The position numbers were made by a program, and so were the translations under genes. The notes under the pieces are model-generated. The model saw only the letters and a program-made list of their open reading frames with translations. It searched no databases and was not told the origin of the DNA. From Phytophthora hibernalis (lineage: Eukaryota; Oomycota; Peronosporomycetes; Peronosporales; Peronosporaceae), in contig JAAKBF010000054.1 of NCBI GenBank assembly GCA_012656075.1, positions 248,001-312,000 on the forward strand: a stretch of DNA of 64,000 nt, in the 5' to 3' direction. The stretch's first letter is position 1, and every line of letters starts with the position of its first letter. Shown here in pieces: positions 1 to 10,819 of this stretch.

Positions 1-296
1 ACACACTTTACTGTTGCTTCCCGTTGAACAGGGTTACAGCGGTGACGACATTTGTGGGCTTTGTGACACAGCCAAAATGATGCCAGTCAAGCGTCTGTAC
101 ACGCCCGAGGTCCTGAAAGAGCTACATCGCAAGCAGCAGGAAGGGGCATCGGATGAAGAACTGCAAGCTCATGAAAAATGCGTTGGAAATCACCTGGGAA
201 GACTTTCAGAGAGCACTTGAGAACGTGTCAAAGTCTGTTGGTCAGGACCAGTTGGAGCGATTTGTCAAGTGGGAAGACGAGTTTGGATCCAAATGA
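1..296 (+). CDS. Katanin p60/Vps4-like AAA ATPase, C-terminal end (partial)
   Basis: Only the last exon of this gene is inside the window. A pyrimidine-rich stretch ending in AG at 30-31 looks like the acceptor, and coding resumes at 32 with GYSGDDI, the start of the small helical lid of meiotic-clade AAA ATPases. The end, WEDFQRAL followed by SKSV and a final WEDEFGSK, is the C-terminal helix typical of katanin p60-like microtubule-severing ATPases. Family knowledge: these form hexamers that extract tubulin from microtubules. The frame breaks in the A-run at 174-178: the two frames join if one A is removed, so a one-base error is more likely than a real truncation. The Walker motifs lie outside the window, so spastin or fidgetin relatives cannot be fully excluded. 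Confidence 0.75.
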
Positions 297-381
297 ACAC
301 TGCATTTGCAGGAATTAGCGACCCGAATGTGCCACGAAATAGGATCCTTACACACTCCTGCGCACGTCTTGCTGGTTCACT

Positions 382-1453
382 TTACAACTTGCGCTTCAAC
401 AAGCCCGACAGGAAGTCGAACGAATTTCCATCCGGGTACAGTTCGAGACGCGAACCATCGTCACCCTGCGCCAGAAGACATCCCGTACTGGTAAGTCCCT
501 TGATCACAGCGGGCACCTTCTTCCCAGTCGCGTCATCACCGCTCGCAACCTGCACCACTTGGTCCGTGTGCAACCACCGCGCCACGTAGTCGGCCATGAA
601 TGGCTCAAAGCCCTTTTCGAGGAAGAGCTTCTCCATGGGTTCGTACACATTGCAGAACGCCGCCAAGAACTCCTCCCTACAAGTAACAAAGATCATCAAA
701 CAACTGGCAACAGCCAAAACGACTGAACTACGCACTTTGTGACGGTGCAAGGGTGCTCTTCCGTGCTCAGGATGTCCTGCAGACAGATCGTCGGCGACCG
801 GTTCGAGATGTTGATGCCAATACCTAACAACAACAACATGTCAGCCACGCCCTGTCATCATATCAACAACTTAACCTTTCCACGCACCGGTCGTGACACT
901 GAACTTGCCGTCGCGATACTCGGACTGGCACAGGATCCCTCCGATCTTGACTTGGTTGGCGTAGACATCATTGGGCCACTTGATCCGCACGGGTCCAGCA
1001 CTACCAGGCACCGCAGCGTGCACTGCCTCCACCGCCTTGACGATGGCCAGCGACACGAGTACTGCACAAGGGCAGCGTATTGCCGTCCACGAAGCTGCTC
1101 TGGAACGAGAAGGTAAGGCAGCCCTCGGGCGACGACCACGTGTTGGCTCCACGCCCCTTGCCGCTCGACTGCAGCTCCGTGTAGCACAAAAGTCCCGTGG
1201 GGGCCGCGGGCTTGAGCGTCTCACGCAGCAGCGTCTGCGTCGATCCCAGTGTGGGGGCGAAGAGCACGACGCCTCCTAGTTCCTGAGTTTTTAGCAGCGG
1301 GAACAGCTTGCTGGGCACCACGTCCGAGCCGTCAGAAGCCACCGCCGCAGGGTACGAGGGGTTGGCACCTTCCAGCCACGTCTGCAGCGCCTGTAGGTGG
1401 CGCTCCGAGCGCGCGTAGTAGCGCAGTTCTTCCGTCATTTGCTTTGCGAGCAT
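382..1453 (-). CDS. Biotin--protein ligase (holocarboxylase synthetase-like)
   Basis: The enzyme would activate biotin as biotinyl-AMP and attach it to carboxylases. The signature GRGANTWSSPEG biotin-binding loop and the later KWPNDVY and KIGGIL motifs are all present, followed by GINISN and a small SH3-like C-terminal domain. I read exons 888-1453, 736-823 and 382-676 with GT-AG introns, giving about 316 aa, the size of the compact eukaryotic or bacterial catalytic core without the long N-terminus of human HLCS. Between 1070 and 1095 the frame breaks twice within about 12 bases; one base missing at each point restores the expected TLPL-VQYLVSLA block, so I treat it as sequence error. The start ATG at 1451-1453 opens a plausible cytosolic N-terminus. 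It converges on the katanin gene, with 85 bp between the stops. Confidence 0.88.
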
Positions 1454-1601
1454 GTGCTGATAAGATCGAATTTATAGATTCTTGTCGAGTAAAAAAGGTG
1501 AATTGGCAAGTGTCTTCATTGCATCCTGTTGCTGCTGCACAAGGTCTACATGTATGATCCACTGCACTAACTCTTCTAAAAGCAGGACGAATGGTTTTTG
1601 C

Positions 1602-2642
1602 TTACTCGAAGCGCATGAAGGACGCTGAGGCCGGGTCCAGGAACTTGATGTCCAAATTGTAGCTAGGGCCCATCGACGAGCTCAGGTGAGCAGCCTATGG
1701 TGATGACAATAACAGGGTTAGCATGATCAGCTAACATGGGAGGAACGAGTGATCTCACCTTAATGTACTTGCCCTTGGCGCCCTCGGGCTTCGCGTCACT
1801 GAGCGCGACCATGAAGGCCCGCACATTCTCCAGCAGGGCCTCCTCCGAGAAGCTCATCTTGCCCACACCAGCGTGGATAATCCCCTTCTTCTCTGCACGG
1901 AACTCGACCTGACCGCCACGGGCCGCCGCAATGGCGTCGCCGACCTCCTGCGTCACCGTACCCAGCTTCGGGTTGGGCATCAGGCCGCGCGGGCCAAGGA
2001 TCCGGGCCACGCGTCCCACCAGCGGCATCACGTCCGGCGTGGCAATGCAGCGGTCGAACTCCAGCTTGCCGCTCTGCACCAGCTCCACGAGGTCTTCGGC
2101 GCCGACAATGGTGGCACCGGCAGCCTTGGCTTCCTCGGCCTTGGGGCCGCGCGCGAACACGGCGATGCGCACTTGCTTGCCCGTGCCGTTCGGCAGGCTC
2201 ACAACACCACGTACGCTCTGGTTGGGTTTGCGCGGGTCCACTCCCAGCTGAATGGCCAGGTCAATAGTCTGCAACAGACAGGAATTAGCCGTGCGTCCGC
2301 CTGACGTCAGATAATGCAACTGGAGCTGCTCACCTCGTCGAATTTGCGCGGGTTCTGGGCCTTGCACTGGGTCACGGCCGTCTGGACATCAATAGGAGGC
2401 TGCAAATACAGTCACAAACCACCACAATATTAGTCCAAAGCGCTCGGAAATGCACAAGACAGCAGCAGTCGCACCTCCGGAAGGTTGGAGCGGCGGGGCA
2501 CGAGACCCAGTGCCGTGGGCGAGCGCGTGGGAGCAGCTCTTGGCGTCTCCAGCGTCGAGGACGCACGCACCCACCACGTGGAGGCACGCGCGACTTGCGT
2601 CTTGGCGGCGCTCGAGGTGGACAGCAGCACGCGCATGGTCAT
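1602..2642 (-). CDS. Mitochondrial large-subunit ribosomal protein L1 (uL1m)
   Basis: uL1 family protein of the L1 stalk, which helps release deacylated tRNA from the ribosome. Four exons are read: 2475-2642, 2334-2399, 1759-2268 and 1602-1694, all phase 0, totalling 278 aa. The diagnostic RGxVxLPxGTGK block (here RGVVSLPNGTGK), the LGPRGLMPNPKLGT signature and the GKMSF region are all visible. The N-terminal 56 residues are rich in Ser, Ala and Arg with almost no acidic residues, as expected for a mitochondrial targeting peptide, and the body resembles bacterial RplA rather than cytosolic L10a; I infer mitochondrial location. The start is the first ATG in frame (2640-2642). It is head-to-head with the secreted-protein gene at 2783, 140 bp apart. 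Confidence 0.92.
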
Positions 2643-2749
2643 GGAGGCTTTAGAGCGTGCGGCTACGATTGATGGTCTCGAAGACACCGTCGTGAGGTTG
2701 CACGAAGGTGGTACACAAAGCGTACATAAGATTTGTTACCCGTGTTCAG

Positions 2750-2765
2750 TCATTTCCACTTTTCG
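2750..2765 (+). promoter_or_regulatory. Putative oomycete initiator element
   Basis: The 16 bases TCATTTCCACTTTTCG lie 18 bp before the ATG at 2783. They closely resemble the oomycete core promoter consensus GCTCATTYYNCAWTTT, with one position missing. Placement just ahead of a clear coding start supports a transcription start for the secreted-protein gene. This is a match by eye, not a tested site. Confidence 0.4.
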
Positions 2766-2782
2766 ATTTTGGACGCCTGATA

Positions 2783-3775
2783 ATGAAGCTCTGGACGTCG
2801 GTGTTTGCGGCGGCTTGCGCTGCTGTCTCCGTCGCTGCTGAACGCGCAGCCTTTTGCAGCAGCCTCAATGGACCTTTCTGCGCCGGTGTGGGTCCCGGAT
2901 TTGCGTTGGCGCCATCGCACGCCGCGCTCAATCTCGACGTTGATGAAGAGGTGAGACCGTGGAATCAGAGACTGTTTTGTTAGTTCAGTCAGGGCTGGGG
3001 AATGGGTTTATGTTATTGAAAAGAGTGCTGACTGTTATTTTGCTGTTATGTAGGAGATGGCAGCGGTGGAGACGGAGAAGAGTCTCAAGGTCGAGGAGGT
3101 CCTCCAGCAGTACGAGCGGGAAGTGATGACCAGCACGACCAGCGAAGAAGATGAGTTCGAGGAAGCCATACTGGACATCGAGATGATGTTGGACGAGAGT
3201 TTGGCTCTGCTAAATGAGCTCGAGGCCGACGAAGATGCTAGTCCGATGGCTGGGGCGTTCGCGTTCAGCAGCGCGGACGGCGCCTTCGAGCTGCTGGAAC
3301 GGATGGACGGCGACGAGCTGAAGGTGCGTGTGGATATTTGGCTAGAGATAAGGAGACGACTGCTGATATTTTATTGCTGTACTTTTGTGAGCAGGAGTTC
3401 TTCGAGACGGCGCTGGACGAAGTGCTGCTGTCCGTGGAGGCGGCACTGCAGGAGTTGTCGCCTGGTGCTGCGCAGGGCGTGCGCACGTCATCGCGCCAGC
3501 TCAAGGCATTGAAGGACTACTCGAACTACGACTTCCAGAGGCTGGACGAGACGCAGATCGCGACCATCCGTTACAAGTTCGTCAACCACCGCCTCGTAGA
3601 ACTGCAGCAGACCTTCGAGCGGCTCGTGATCGCTCAAACAGCACAGGACCGGCAACAGGCGTTCGAGACGGCGGTTTTCATGTTCCAACTCGCTCAAGAA
3701 CAGGCTGTTGCTGCAAAAGAGTCCAAGTCAGAGGCAGACACCACCACAGCCACCGTCAGCGACGCCGCCGAGTAA
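2783..3775 (+). CDS. Small secreted helical protein of unknown function
   Basis: I do not recognise a family. Three exons (2783-2950, 3054-3323, 3395-3775), all phase 0, encode 272 aa. The N-terminus MKLWTSVFAAACAAVSVAA is a good signal peptide with cleavage likely near residue 19. A short segment with two cysteines follows, then a long, strongly acidic, alanine- and glutamate-rich helical region without further cysteines or transmembrane segments. There is no RxLR-type or LFLAK-type effector motif after the signal peptide, so I do not call it a host-translocated effector. It could be secreted or lumenal. The start at 2783 was chosen because the signal peptide begins there; upstream in-frame sequence lacks such character. 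Confidence 0.7.
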
Positions 3776-3864
3776 GATTCCAGTTAATCTCAAGTTTTGT
3801 CCTGGAATCAGATCTGAGTCTCATGCTTCGAAGTATCCGCATAAATTAGCTTTTCATTCCCACG

Positions 3865-5096
3865 ATGGCAGGTCGTGGAGGCTTCCAAATGTCCGACGGG
3901 GACTGGGCCTGCCCCAACCCCGGGTGGGTCCTGCTTACTGCCCTCTCTCCTCTGTCTTGTCACTAACGTCTTGAGTCTCGTAGCTGCTCCAATGTCAATT
4001 TTGCGCGACGCAATACGTGCAATCGCTGCCAAACGCCCCGCCCCGAAGGATCAGGCGGTGAAAATCCTAAGCCCAAGAGCGCAGACGCCAGAGGACCCCG
4101 GGACTTTTCCAGCCTGGAGACTGGACGTGCAACACGTAGGACAGAGAACTGCAAGTGGTGGGTGAAAAAGCTGATTGTTTGGTGTCTGGGAGCTGCAGAT
4201 GTGGGAACGTCAATTGGGAGCGACGCAACGAGTGCAACATGTGCAAGAGCTCCAAGCCCGGGATGCCTGGACTGGTGCGTGGACTGTGGGGCTGCTAGAG
4301 AAGAGGGTGGAGTCGGGGTGCTGACGTTCTGGTTGTGGTGGTTCAGGACGAGAAGCGTGACGGTGCAGGGGAGGTTTCAATGAACGCCAGGAGCGGTGCG
4401 TTGATTAGTTCGAGACTTTGTTGAACTATGTCATTGTGGGGCTCACGTGTCTGGGAGGGTTATGCACTGCAGGGTTGCTTCAGCCAAGACAGAGGTCGAC
4501 GATGATGGATACGATGACTTTGGCATGAGGAAGAAGGTGCGGTGCAGATGACAAGACTGTTGTGTTACGGACAATTGATCCTCAGAGTTGCTGTTTCTAC
4601 TGCAGAAAGTGAAAGCGTCCAAGGCTGAGCGCGAGGCTGCTGCACTTGCTCGTCTACAGCAATCGTACAGGTGCGGTGGTGAAATTGTTTATGGTAATCC
4701 ACACGAGAATGTGGTTTCTGATTGCGCTGGCTGTTTGATTGCAGTGCGATCTATCAACCACCACAAAGTGTTTCTGATACCGCGGGACCTGTATCGGAGA
4801 AACTAAACGATGTCATCGCAGTTCCAGCCGATAGCATTTCGCGAGACAATGGTGAGAAGCAGCCCCACACCCGGTCGCCGGTAGGTAACAATACGTCAGA
4901 GCTGCGCAACTCATCCAGCAGACGCAGCCGCAGTCGTAGTCGTGATCAACGCCGCCGCAGTCCAAACCACGAGAGAAATCGACGCGATCGAAGTCCTGTG
5001 AGGAAGGGTCGAGATGGAGATCGGCGCCGCCGTAGCCGAAGTCGTGGTCGCAACAACAGCCGAGAACGCGACCGCGACCGCCGTGAAAGACGGTAG
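3865..5096 (+). CDS. ZRANB2-like RanBP2-zinc-finger SR protein
   Basis: Seven small exons are read: 3865-3923, 3984-4157, 4193-4274, 4347-4395, 4473-4536, 4606-4670 and 4745-5096, for about 281 aa. The order matches ZRANB2: a first RanBP2 zinc finger starting SDGDWACP and ending CNRCQTP, a second finger with CGNVNWERRNECNMC, a short GGFNER motif, a DDDGYDDFG acidic motif, and a C-terminal Arg/Ser tail with RSRSRSRD-type repeats. ZRANB2 binds single-stranded RNA at 5' splice-site-like GGU sequences and influences splicing in the nucleus. In the G-run at 4368-4371 one base is missing relative to GGGFNER. At the exon 2/3 junction the usual tryptophan of finger two is not recovered, so that border is uncertain. 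Confidence 0.85.
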
Positions 5097-5293
5097 AATT
5101 TCATGAGTTCACTACTCTGCAACTCGTAGAACAGCAAGACCAATCTTAAATCAATGTCTCTGCGTGTTACACTTATGACCCATCTTGGTGGTGCGCTACA
5201 GGCGAAGACATGCATCGAACTCATCGTACATACTGCTCGCCTACGTGCAGACTTTGTTCCATCTCATTGTGTAGACTACCGTCGACGGCGAAC

Positions 5294-6973
5294 TTAGCTC
5301 TGTGCAATCGTCCCGCGCGCGCGGTCGACGATGCCCTTTACGAACACGGGCGCGACCTCGAACAGATTTTTCAGGATAATGTCCGGGATGTTGAAGCTCT
5401 TGGAACGCTCATCCGGATCCTTGTCTAGCTCGACCTTCACGGACCACAGCAGCAAACAGCCTTGACCGGTCGAATCATTAAAGTTCGTCAATGACACTCT
5501 GGAATATGTAACACAAGGCAGTACAAATTAGATCTCAGCAGATACGTACAACACGATAGACAAGAACTGGTTACGTACGCAGTGCTGGCATTGCGGCGAA
5601 GATAGTCAGCCGACTTGGGGTGGCTCGGGTCGTCCTGTACGGACCGTGAGATCATAGTCGAGCTGCCGTCCGGGTTGTCGCGCTTCTGGTTCACTGTCAG
5701 GCTCTCCTCCTTCATCATGCCTCCGCCCACAGCGGCGTCGTTGGACATGGTAAGGTTCACCACGCGGCGAATGTACTTGGTGTTGTGGTCAATCTCCTCG
5801 AGAACCTCAGCAGTCTCCGTGAATGAGAAGCCCTTCTCGAAGGTAAGGTCACCAATAATGGTCCACAGGTCGTTCATCACCATGCCGGCGTTGCAGCCGT
5901 ACAGGTGGTGACGGAAGTAGATACCCATCTCGTTCTTACCCATTTCGTACTGGACCTGAAGACCGAAGTAGGTCATCGTGGACGTCTTCGGGTTGCGAAA
6001 GGCCGTATCGCAGGATGCGAGCTGCTTGTCCGCGGCAGACATGGACTCGGCGGCAAGATCAATGAGTCGGTCGTGGAACGTTCCAGACTGCAGTTGCAGC
6101 ACCGACGGCGCCGCGGAGATCGTGTTGGACAGCGCGGCAGGCGTAGTGGAGGCCGACGAGGACGAGTTGAGGATCATGTCCAGCGATGGCATATTGAGCA
6201 GCGGTTGCTTGGTGAAGTAGTCCTGCAGGCGCTGGATGAACTTCATCTGCTCCATGAGCGTCTTGCGCAGGAACTCGTTCTCCTGGTCCACGCGCGCGGA
6301 TCTCGGCGTGCTGCTCGGCCTCCTGCTTCCAGCCGAGCTCCGTGTTGTGCTCGGACGGCTCGGACGACTGCAGCACCTCGATCTGCTCCTTCAGGTCCTT
6401 TACCTTCGCTCTCAGTGCAATGAGCTCGTCCTTCTGGCGCTGTCTGTGCTTCCGTGCAGCCTTGGCGATCTGCGCACGTCTCTTGGCCTTGGGGTCCTCA
6501 TACTCCTCGGGCGCCTTGCGTCCGTCCTCGCCGGACCCAGCATCGGCACTGGAGCTGGGGGCTTTACGTTTCTTGGTCGCCGTTTTCTTCTCCTTGGGCT
6601 CAGGGGCAGCGGGCGCAGCGGCTGGGGACGTAGAGGCGGCGGGGGCCATCATGGACGTCGCCCCGCTGAGACTCGGGAACATCTGCGAGTTGGCGGCCAT
6701 GAGCGGGTTCATGCGGCCACCGTGGATGGGCGCGAGGCCGTTGGCACCTCCCTGCTGCATGCCGGGCATGGACAGTGGCATACTCATGCCCATCGGCATC
6801 CCCATGGCATTACTGACGGCACCGCCGAGCTGTGGGTTCATGCCCATGCCGTGGCCTCCTCCAGCATTCTGTAGCGCCATCGTAAGACTTCCAGGAGTGG
6901 GCAGAGGCGAGGAGCCGGAAGAGCCATTGCGCGGGTTCGTAGCCTCGCGCAGCAGGTTGTGGAAGGCGTCCAT
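5294..6973 (-). CDS. bZIP transcription factor with START-like C-terminal domain
   Basis: About 530 aa in two exons (5579-6973 and 5294-5498; donor GTACGT). A Met/Gly/Pro-rich N-terminus leads to a Lys/Arg-rich basic region and a leucine zipper. In the basic region the core reads IAKAARKHRQRQ, so the near-invariant asparagine of bZIP proteins is isoleucine. Published oomycete bZIPs include such substitutions, so this is likely genuine. The C-terminal 250 residues form a mixed alpha/beta region, with motifs such as TMTYFGLQVQYE and YIRRVVNLTM, resembling the START-like tails seen on some oomycete factors; that label is tentative. The frame breaks once in the CG repeat near 6291-6298, where two missing bases (or one extra) restore the zipper. 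Role: nuclear transcription control; target unknown. Confidence 0.85.
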
Positions 6974-8541
6974 GGTCTAACTTGGCAGCTTGGCGGTGAT
7001 TACGAGACTCGACACGACCGGCGGGAGCGTTTACGTAAGCGCAGATTCTCAAGTGAGGGCGGCAAGCCAGTCGTCTATTGGGAGAGAGAAGTTTGGGCCG
7101 ATAAGACTTTCGTCCAATTGAGGACGTTCGTGCGGCAGGTGCGACTTTGATTGGTCAACACGAGTCAGGGCCCATCTCCCTGACCCGTCGCTGCGCACTA
7201 TCGCAACTGCCATCTGCCAATCACAACGCGCGTTGAGTGGTACATGGTACCGAAATGGCTCGCAGATTGCGACATCTTTCCGCAAGGTTGTAGTGTCACA
7301 CCGCTGTGTGGCCACACGAATCGGTCGCATTAGTCAAATTTGATCAGTCCGTCAACATGAGTCAGCGCAGATTTCGCACGATGGCGCTTAGGACGAGCAC
7401 AGCTGAGTTAGCGTGCGTCGCTAAGTCGGTGAAATTCGATCACGGCGAGTGCGTTACCGTAGAAAGTACTTCGTACAAGTTAACGGGCTCCAGGTCCGGC
7501 ACAATTACCGATATGCGTCTTCCAAACGAAGTAGGAAGTTACTCAACTAATACTTCGAGCAAGCTCCTCTGAGTAGCTTCCAGTATGAATCCGAAACACT
7601 AACCTGCGTTAGACCTCCACAACTTTACCTCACTTTTCTTATGTCTACAGCACTGCCTTGCAAGCTACATGTACTGTACACATCCAGGAGCCCAACAACA
7701 CGAGTGAATGCACTCTCTTCGACAAGGTTGTAAGCGGCTACCGGTATTTTAGTGAGGCTTCAGCCTCCGCAAACGCCGAAAAATGCAGAAGTAGGGGCAC
7801 ACGAAAAGCGGTAGGCTACCCCTATTAATACCGGTGCATTTGCATCTTGTTGTCTTTGCCAGAGAAAGCGCGTTTGCAAACACATCCGAGAAGCCTAGCA
7901 GCACCATGTATGGATACAACATCCCGTTCACACCGGGTACAACCCGAGCAGGTAATGGTGAATGCGCAAGTATAGCTTGCGCAGCATATCCTGAGAATCG
8001 TAACCTTGGCGCCCTTCCAAATCTACATCTTACCTACTCGGGCCAAAGCGACTGCGTAACTCGTTTAACGAAGATAGCGCACTGTCAAACAAGGTAGATG
8101 GAGCTTCTTCGCCCAACAACATTCGGAACACCACCATCCACAAGATACACATAATATTTTGTTTGACCGTAGTCACAAATCGGTGATATATGGACTCAGG
8201 CGACATTCGCCAATTAAACCCTGGGGGACCCCACCAATAAAATTGGTTAGGCTGTTCAGCCAGCTAAAGCTGTCCTCCCAGTATAAATCGTTGTACTTGA
8301 GGGGTCTTGAATAGAATCCTGCTAACGCTACATGTTTATGATTGACAAAAACGGTCTGGTTGATTTTTAAATTTAAATATATTTTGAATCGATTGCGTCT
8401 AAACTCTAGATCATAAAGTAGGATTCATAATCGCAAATTCCAGATTCCGGGCCTTCCTCGATTAAGTATCGCTTTGGAACGTTTTATGTACACCACCGCC
8501 AATGTTTAGGCCGATTGGCTGTAAAGCGGTCGTCACTCAAG
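6974..8541. other. Gene-poor intergenic region with CCAAT boxes and a short inverted repeat
   Basis: I see no convincing coding sequence in these 1.57 kb; the longest open stretches (for example 7306-7572) have no recognisable motifs. Inverted CCAAT at 7150-7154 and CCAAT at 7217-7221 lie upstream of the bZIP gene and are plausible promoter elements for it. An ACCGGTATT/AATACCGGT inverted repeat brackets 7741-7834. From 8150 to 8470 the DNA is AT-rich. Confidence 0.6.
7150..7221 (-). promoter_or_regulatory. CCAAT boxes upstream of the bZIP gene
   Basis: CCAAT on the minus strand at 7150-7154 and on the plus strand at 7217-7221, 180-250 bp ahead of the bZIP start at 6973. Similar boxes recur before many genes in this window, so NF-Y-type control is plausible but untested. 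Confidence 0.35.
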
Positions 8542-10433
8542 ATGACGACGCTCGGATCGGAGTCCACCAGCAGTGCCGTCGCCTCTAGCCCGCCGCGATT
8601 CTCAGGCCACGCCAAGATTGATGCATCGAGTCAATCGTGCTGTCAGTCCAACGAAGGCGGCGATTGTCCGACCAACGGGTGAGTTGTGCAGTAGACAAAG
8701 CTTCTCTGCTCAAAAGACGAACGGTTCTGACTCATACACGACAATGCAGGTGCGGCTCGCAGCTCGTCACGCAGAAGCCCAAGACGAAGCGCAAACCGTC
8801 GGCGGCAGCGTTGAAGCGGCGTATGGCGAACCAGATCCCGGACGAGATCACGAAGGACCCAGAGCTGACCAAAGCCATCGAGCAGGTTCGTTTGGCTGGT
8901 TGGCTATGCAGCGTTTGCTTGCAGTCTTTAACTTTGCGTAAATTATCTGCGTGTGCAGCTGCCGTGGAACTACAACTTTGAGATCCGCAAGACTGTTTGG
9001 CGTATCCGCCAGGCTGGAGCCAAGCGCGTGGCGCTGCAGTTCCCAGAAGGACTGCTGCTCTACGCCTGCGTCATCTCGGACATAATTGAGCGCTTCACAG
9101 GCGCTGACAGCATTATTCTGGGCGATGTACGTTTGTGACTATTGGTTTGCAAGGAGGTGACAGGAGTTGACGATGGCCTCTGGGATGCAGGTTACGTACG
9201 GAGCCTGCTGCGTGGACGACCTGAGTGCACTCGCGCTCGGAGCGGACTTTATGGTGCACTACGGCCACAGTTGTCTGGTGCCAATTGATGTCACTTCGAT
9301 CAAGATGCTTTACGTCTTCGTGGACATTGCCATCGACGTTGAACACGTAAGTAGCGCGAGATGCACGGTATTGTTGACCAGTTCAAGTTGCTAAACGCAT
9401 TGTTGTTACTTTTGGTTGCTACAGCTCATCGACTGCATGAAACTGACTTTTGCGCCGGACACCAAGGTTTGCGATGACGCTAGTGTTCCCTCTACTTCGT
9501 GCAGATGCCTAACTCTGTGGATTTCCCCACTTCGTTCTTACAGCTGGCTCTGATGGGAACGATCCAGTTCAGCAGCTCTATTCACCTAGTGTCTTCAAGG
9601 CTTAAGGACTATTTCACAAGCATGGAAGTACCGCAGATCAAGCCGTTGTCCCCAGGAGAGGTACTTGGCTGCACCTCCCCGTCATTGAAGGAGTTGACGC
9701 GCTTGTGTTCATCGCCGATGGCCGCTTCCACCTCGAGGTTTGCCCGCTATCACGTCTGATTCCCTTTATTGTTCCCCAAGCTAACTTATCATACTTCCTG
9801 CACAGTCGGCTATGATCATGAATCCGAACCTGAAAGCGTACCGCTACGACCCATACCCCAAGATGCTCACGAGCGAGAAGTACGATCTGCCGCAAATGAT
9901 GGAGGTCCGTCGTGCTGCAATTGACAAGGCTAAGGGAGCCAAGAAATTCGGCGTGGTGCTTGGAACGCTTGGACACCAGGGAAATCCTCTGATCCTCGAC
10001 CATGTGAAGCAGCTGCTTGAGCAGAGCGGCAAGGAGTATTTCGTGCTTTTGCTGTCAGAGCTTTTCCCAGACAAGGTAAGCTTTCGTGCTGGTTGGAGAC
10101 AAGTTCCATTCCATCAACTCACATTTCGTTGTTTTCAATGACCAGCTTGCACGTTTTAAGGATGTCGACGCATGGATCCAGATTGCGTGCCCGCGACTTT
10201 CGATCGACTGGGGCTACGCGTTCCCAAAGGTGAGTGCAGGAGGTTGCTACTGAAGTGTGGAGCGCATAAATAACAATGTATTGCTGCAGCCTTTGCTCAC
10301 TGCGTACGAGGCAGAAGTGTGTCTGGAGAAAACGCAGTGGAAGGAAGGGTCGTATCCTATGGACTTCTATGCCAAGGGGAGTGGACCCTGGACGAACTAT
10401 CACGACCGCAAAAAGAGTCAAACTACTGCGTGA
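8542..10433 (+). CDS. DPH1: Diphthamide synthase subunit DPH1
   Basis: DPH1 with DPH2 forms the [4Fe-4S] radical-SAM enzyme that adds the 3-amino-3-carboxypropyl group to a histidine of elongation factor 2, the first diphthamide step. Nine exons (8542-8678, 8750-8885, 8959-9126, 9191-9346, 9425-9466, 9544-9737, 9806-10075, 10146-10229, 10290-10433) give about 443 aa, the usual size. The three cluster cysteines are in place: YGACCVDD, LGCTSP and ACPRLSIDWG. LPEGLL-type (here FPEGLLLYA), VSSRLKDYF and the YPMDFY ending also match DPH1 rather than DPH2. One base is missing in the C-run at 9677-9680, just after LGCTSP, beyond which VIEGVDALVFIADGRFHLE resumes. Substrate EF2 is cytosolic, so the enzyme should be too. 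Confidence 0.95.
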
Positions 10434-10819
10434 GTGCCGGCTTCTTAGCGAGTTCGAGTGTGCAAATATCGGATTGCATTTTTGGTCAATTGCATGGTTA
10501 CCCTTTGTCCCGAGCTGTTTTTCTGCGCTATCATAGTTTTGAATTTGTCAGAAGCCCATCGATGATTAATCCTGGGCAAGCGGGCGAGTAGTGCTAATGT
10601 GGTATTCATGGCAGGATAGCAGTCAGATACAGGAATTATGCACGAAAAACATTCCAATACACACCTGGGGCTAAGCACTTGCTCTGCCGAGGGGCTGCTT
10701 AGGCCAGTAGAAGGCAATTTGATGGGGCTGCGTGGTGCACCTGGGTGAAGTTTAAGAATCTCCCTGCACAGCAAATGCAACACATGTTAGAGTGTCAAGA
10801 TAAAGAGTCAATGACGAAC
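10434..10819. other. Convergent intergenic spacer, nothing seen
   Basis: 386 bp between the DPH1 stop and the MAP kinase stop. I see no gene, repeat or RNA in it; it should hold the two 3' UTRs. Confidence 0.6.

Noticed and set aside
171..296. Separate 41-residue gene starting at an ATG inside the katanin-like exon
   Set aside because: Its sequence continues the katanin C-terminal helix exactly; it is the same gene after a one-base break.
2783..3775. RxLR or Crinkler effector
   Set aside because: A signal peptide is present but neither an RxLR/EER nor LFLAK motif follows it.
6342..6980. 212-residue plus-strand frame opposite the bZIP gene
   Set aside because: It is antisense to a recognised coding region and has no motif; GC-rich codons on the other strand keep it open.
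7306..7572. Possible 88-residue gene in the gene-poor spacer
   Set aside because: No domain, splice pattern or promoter that would set it apart from chance.
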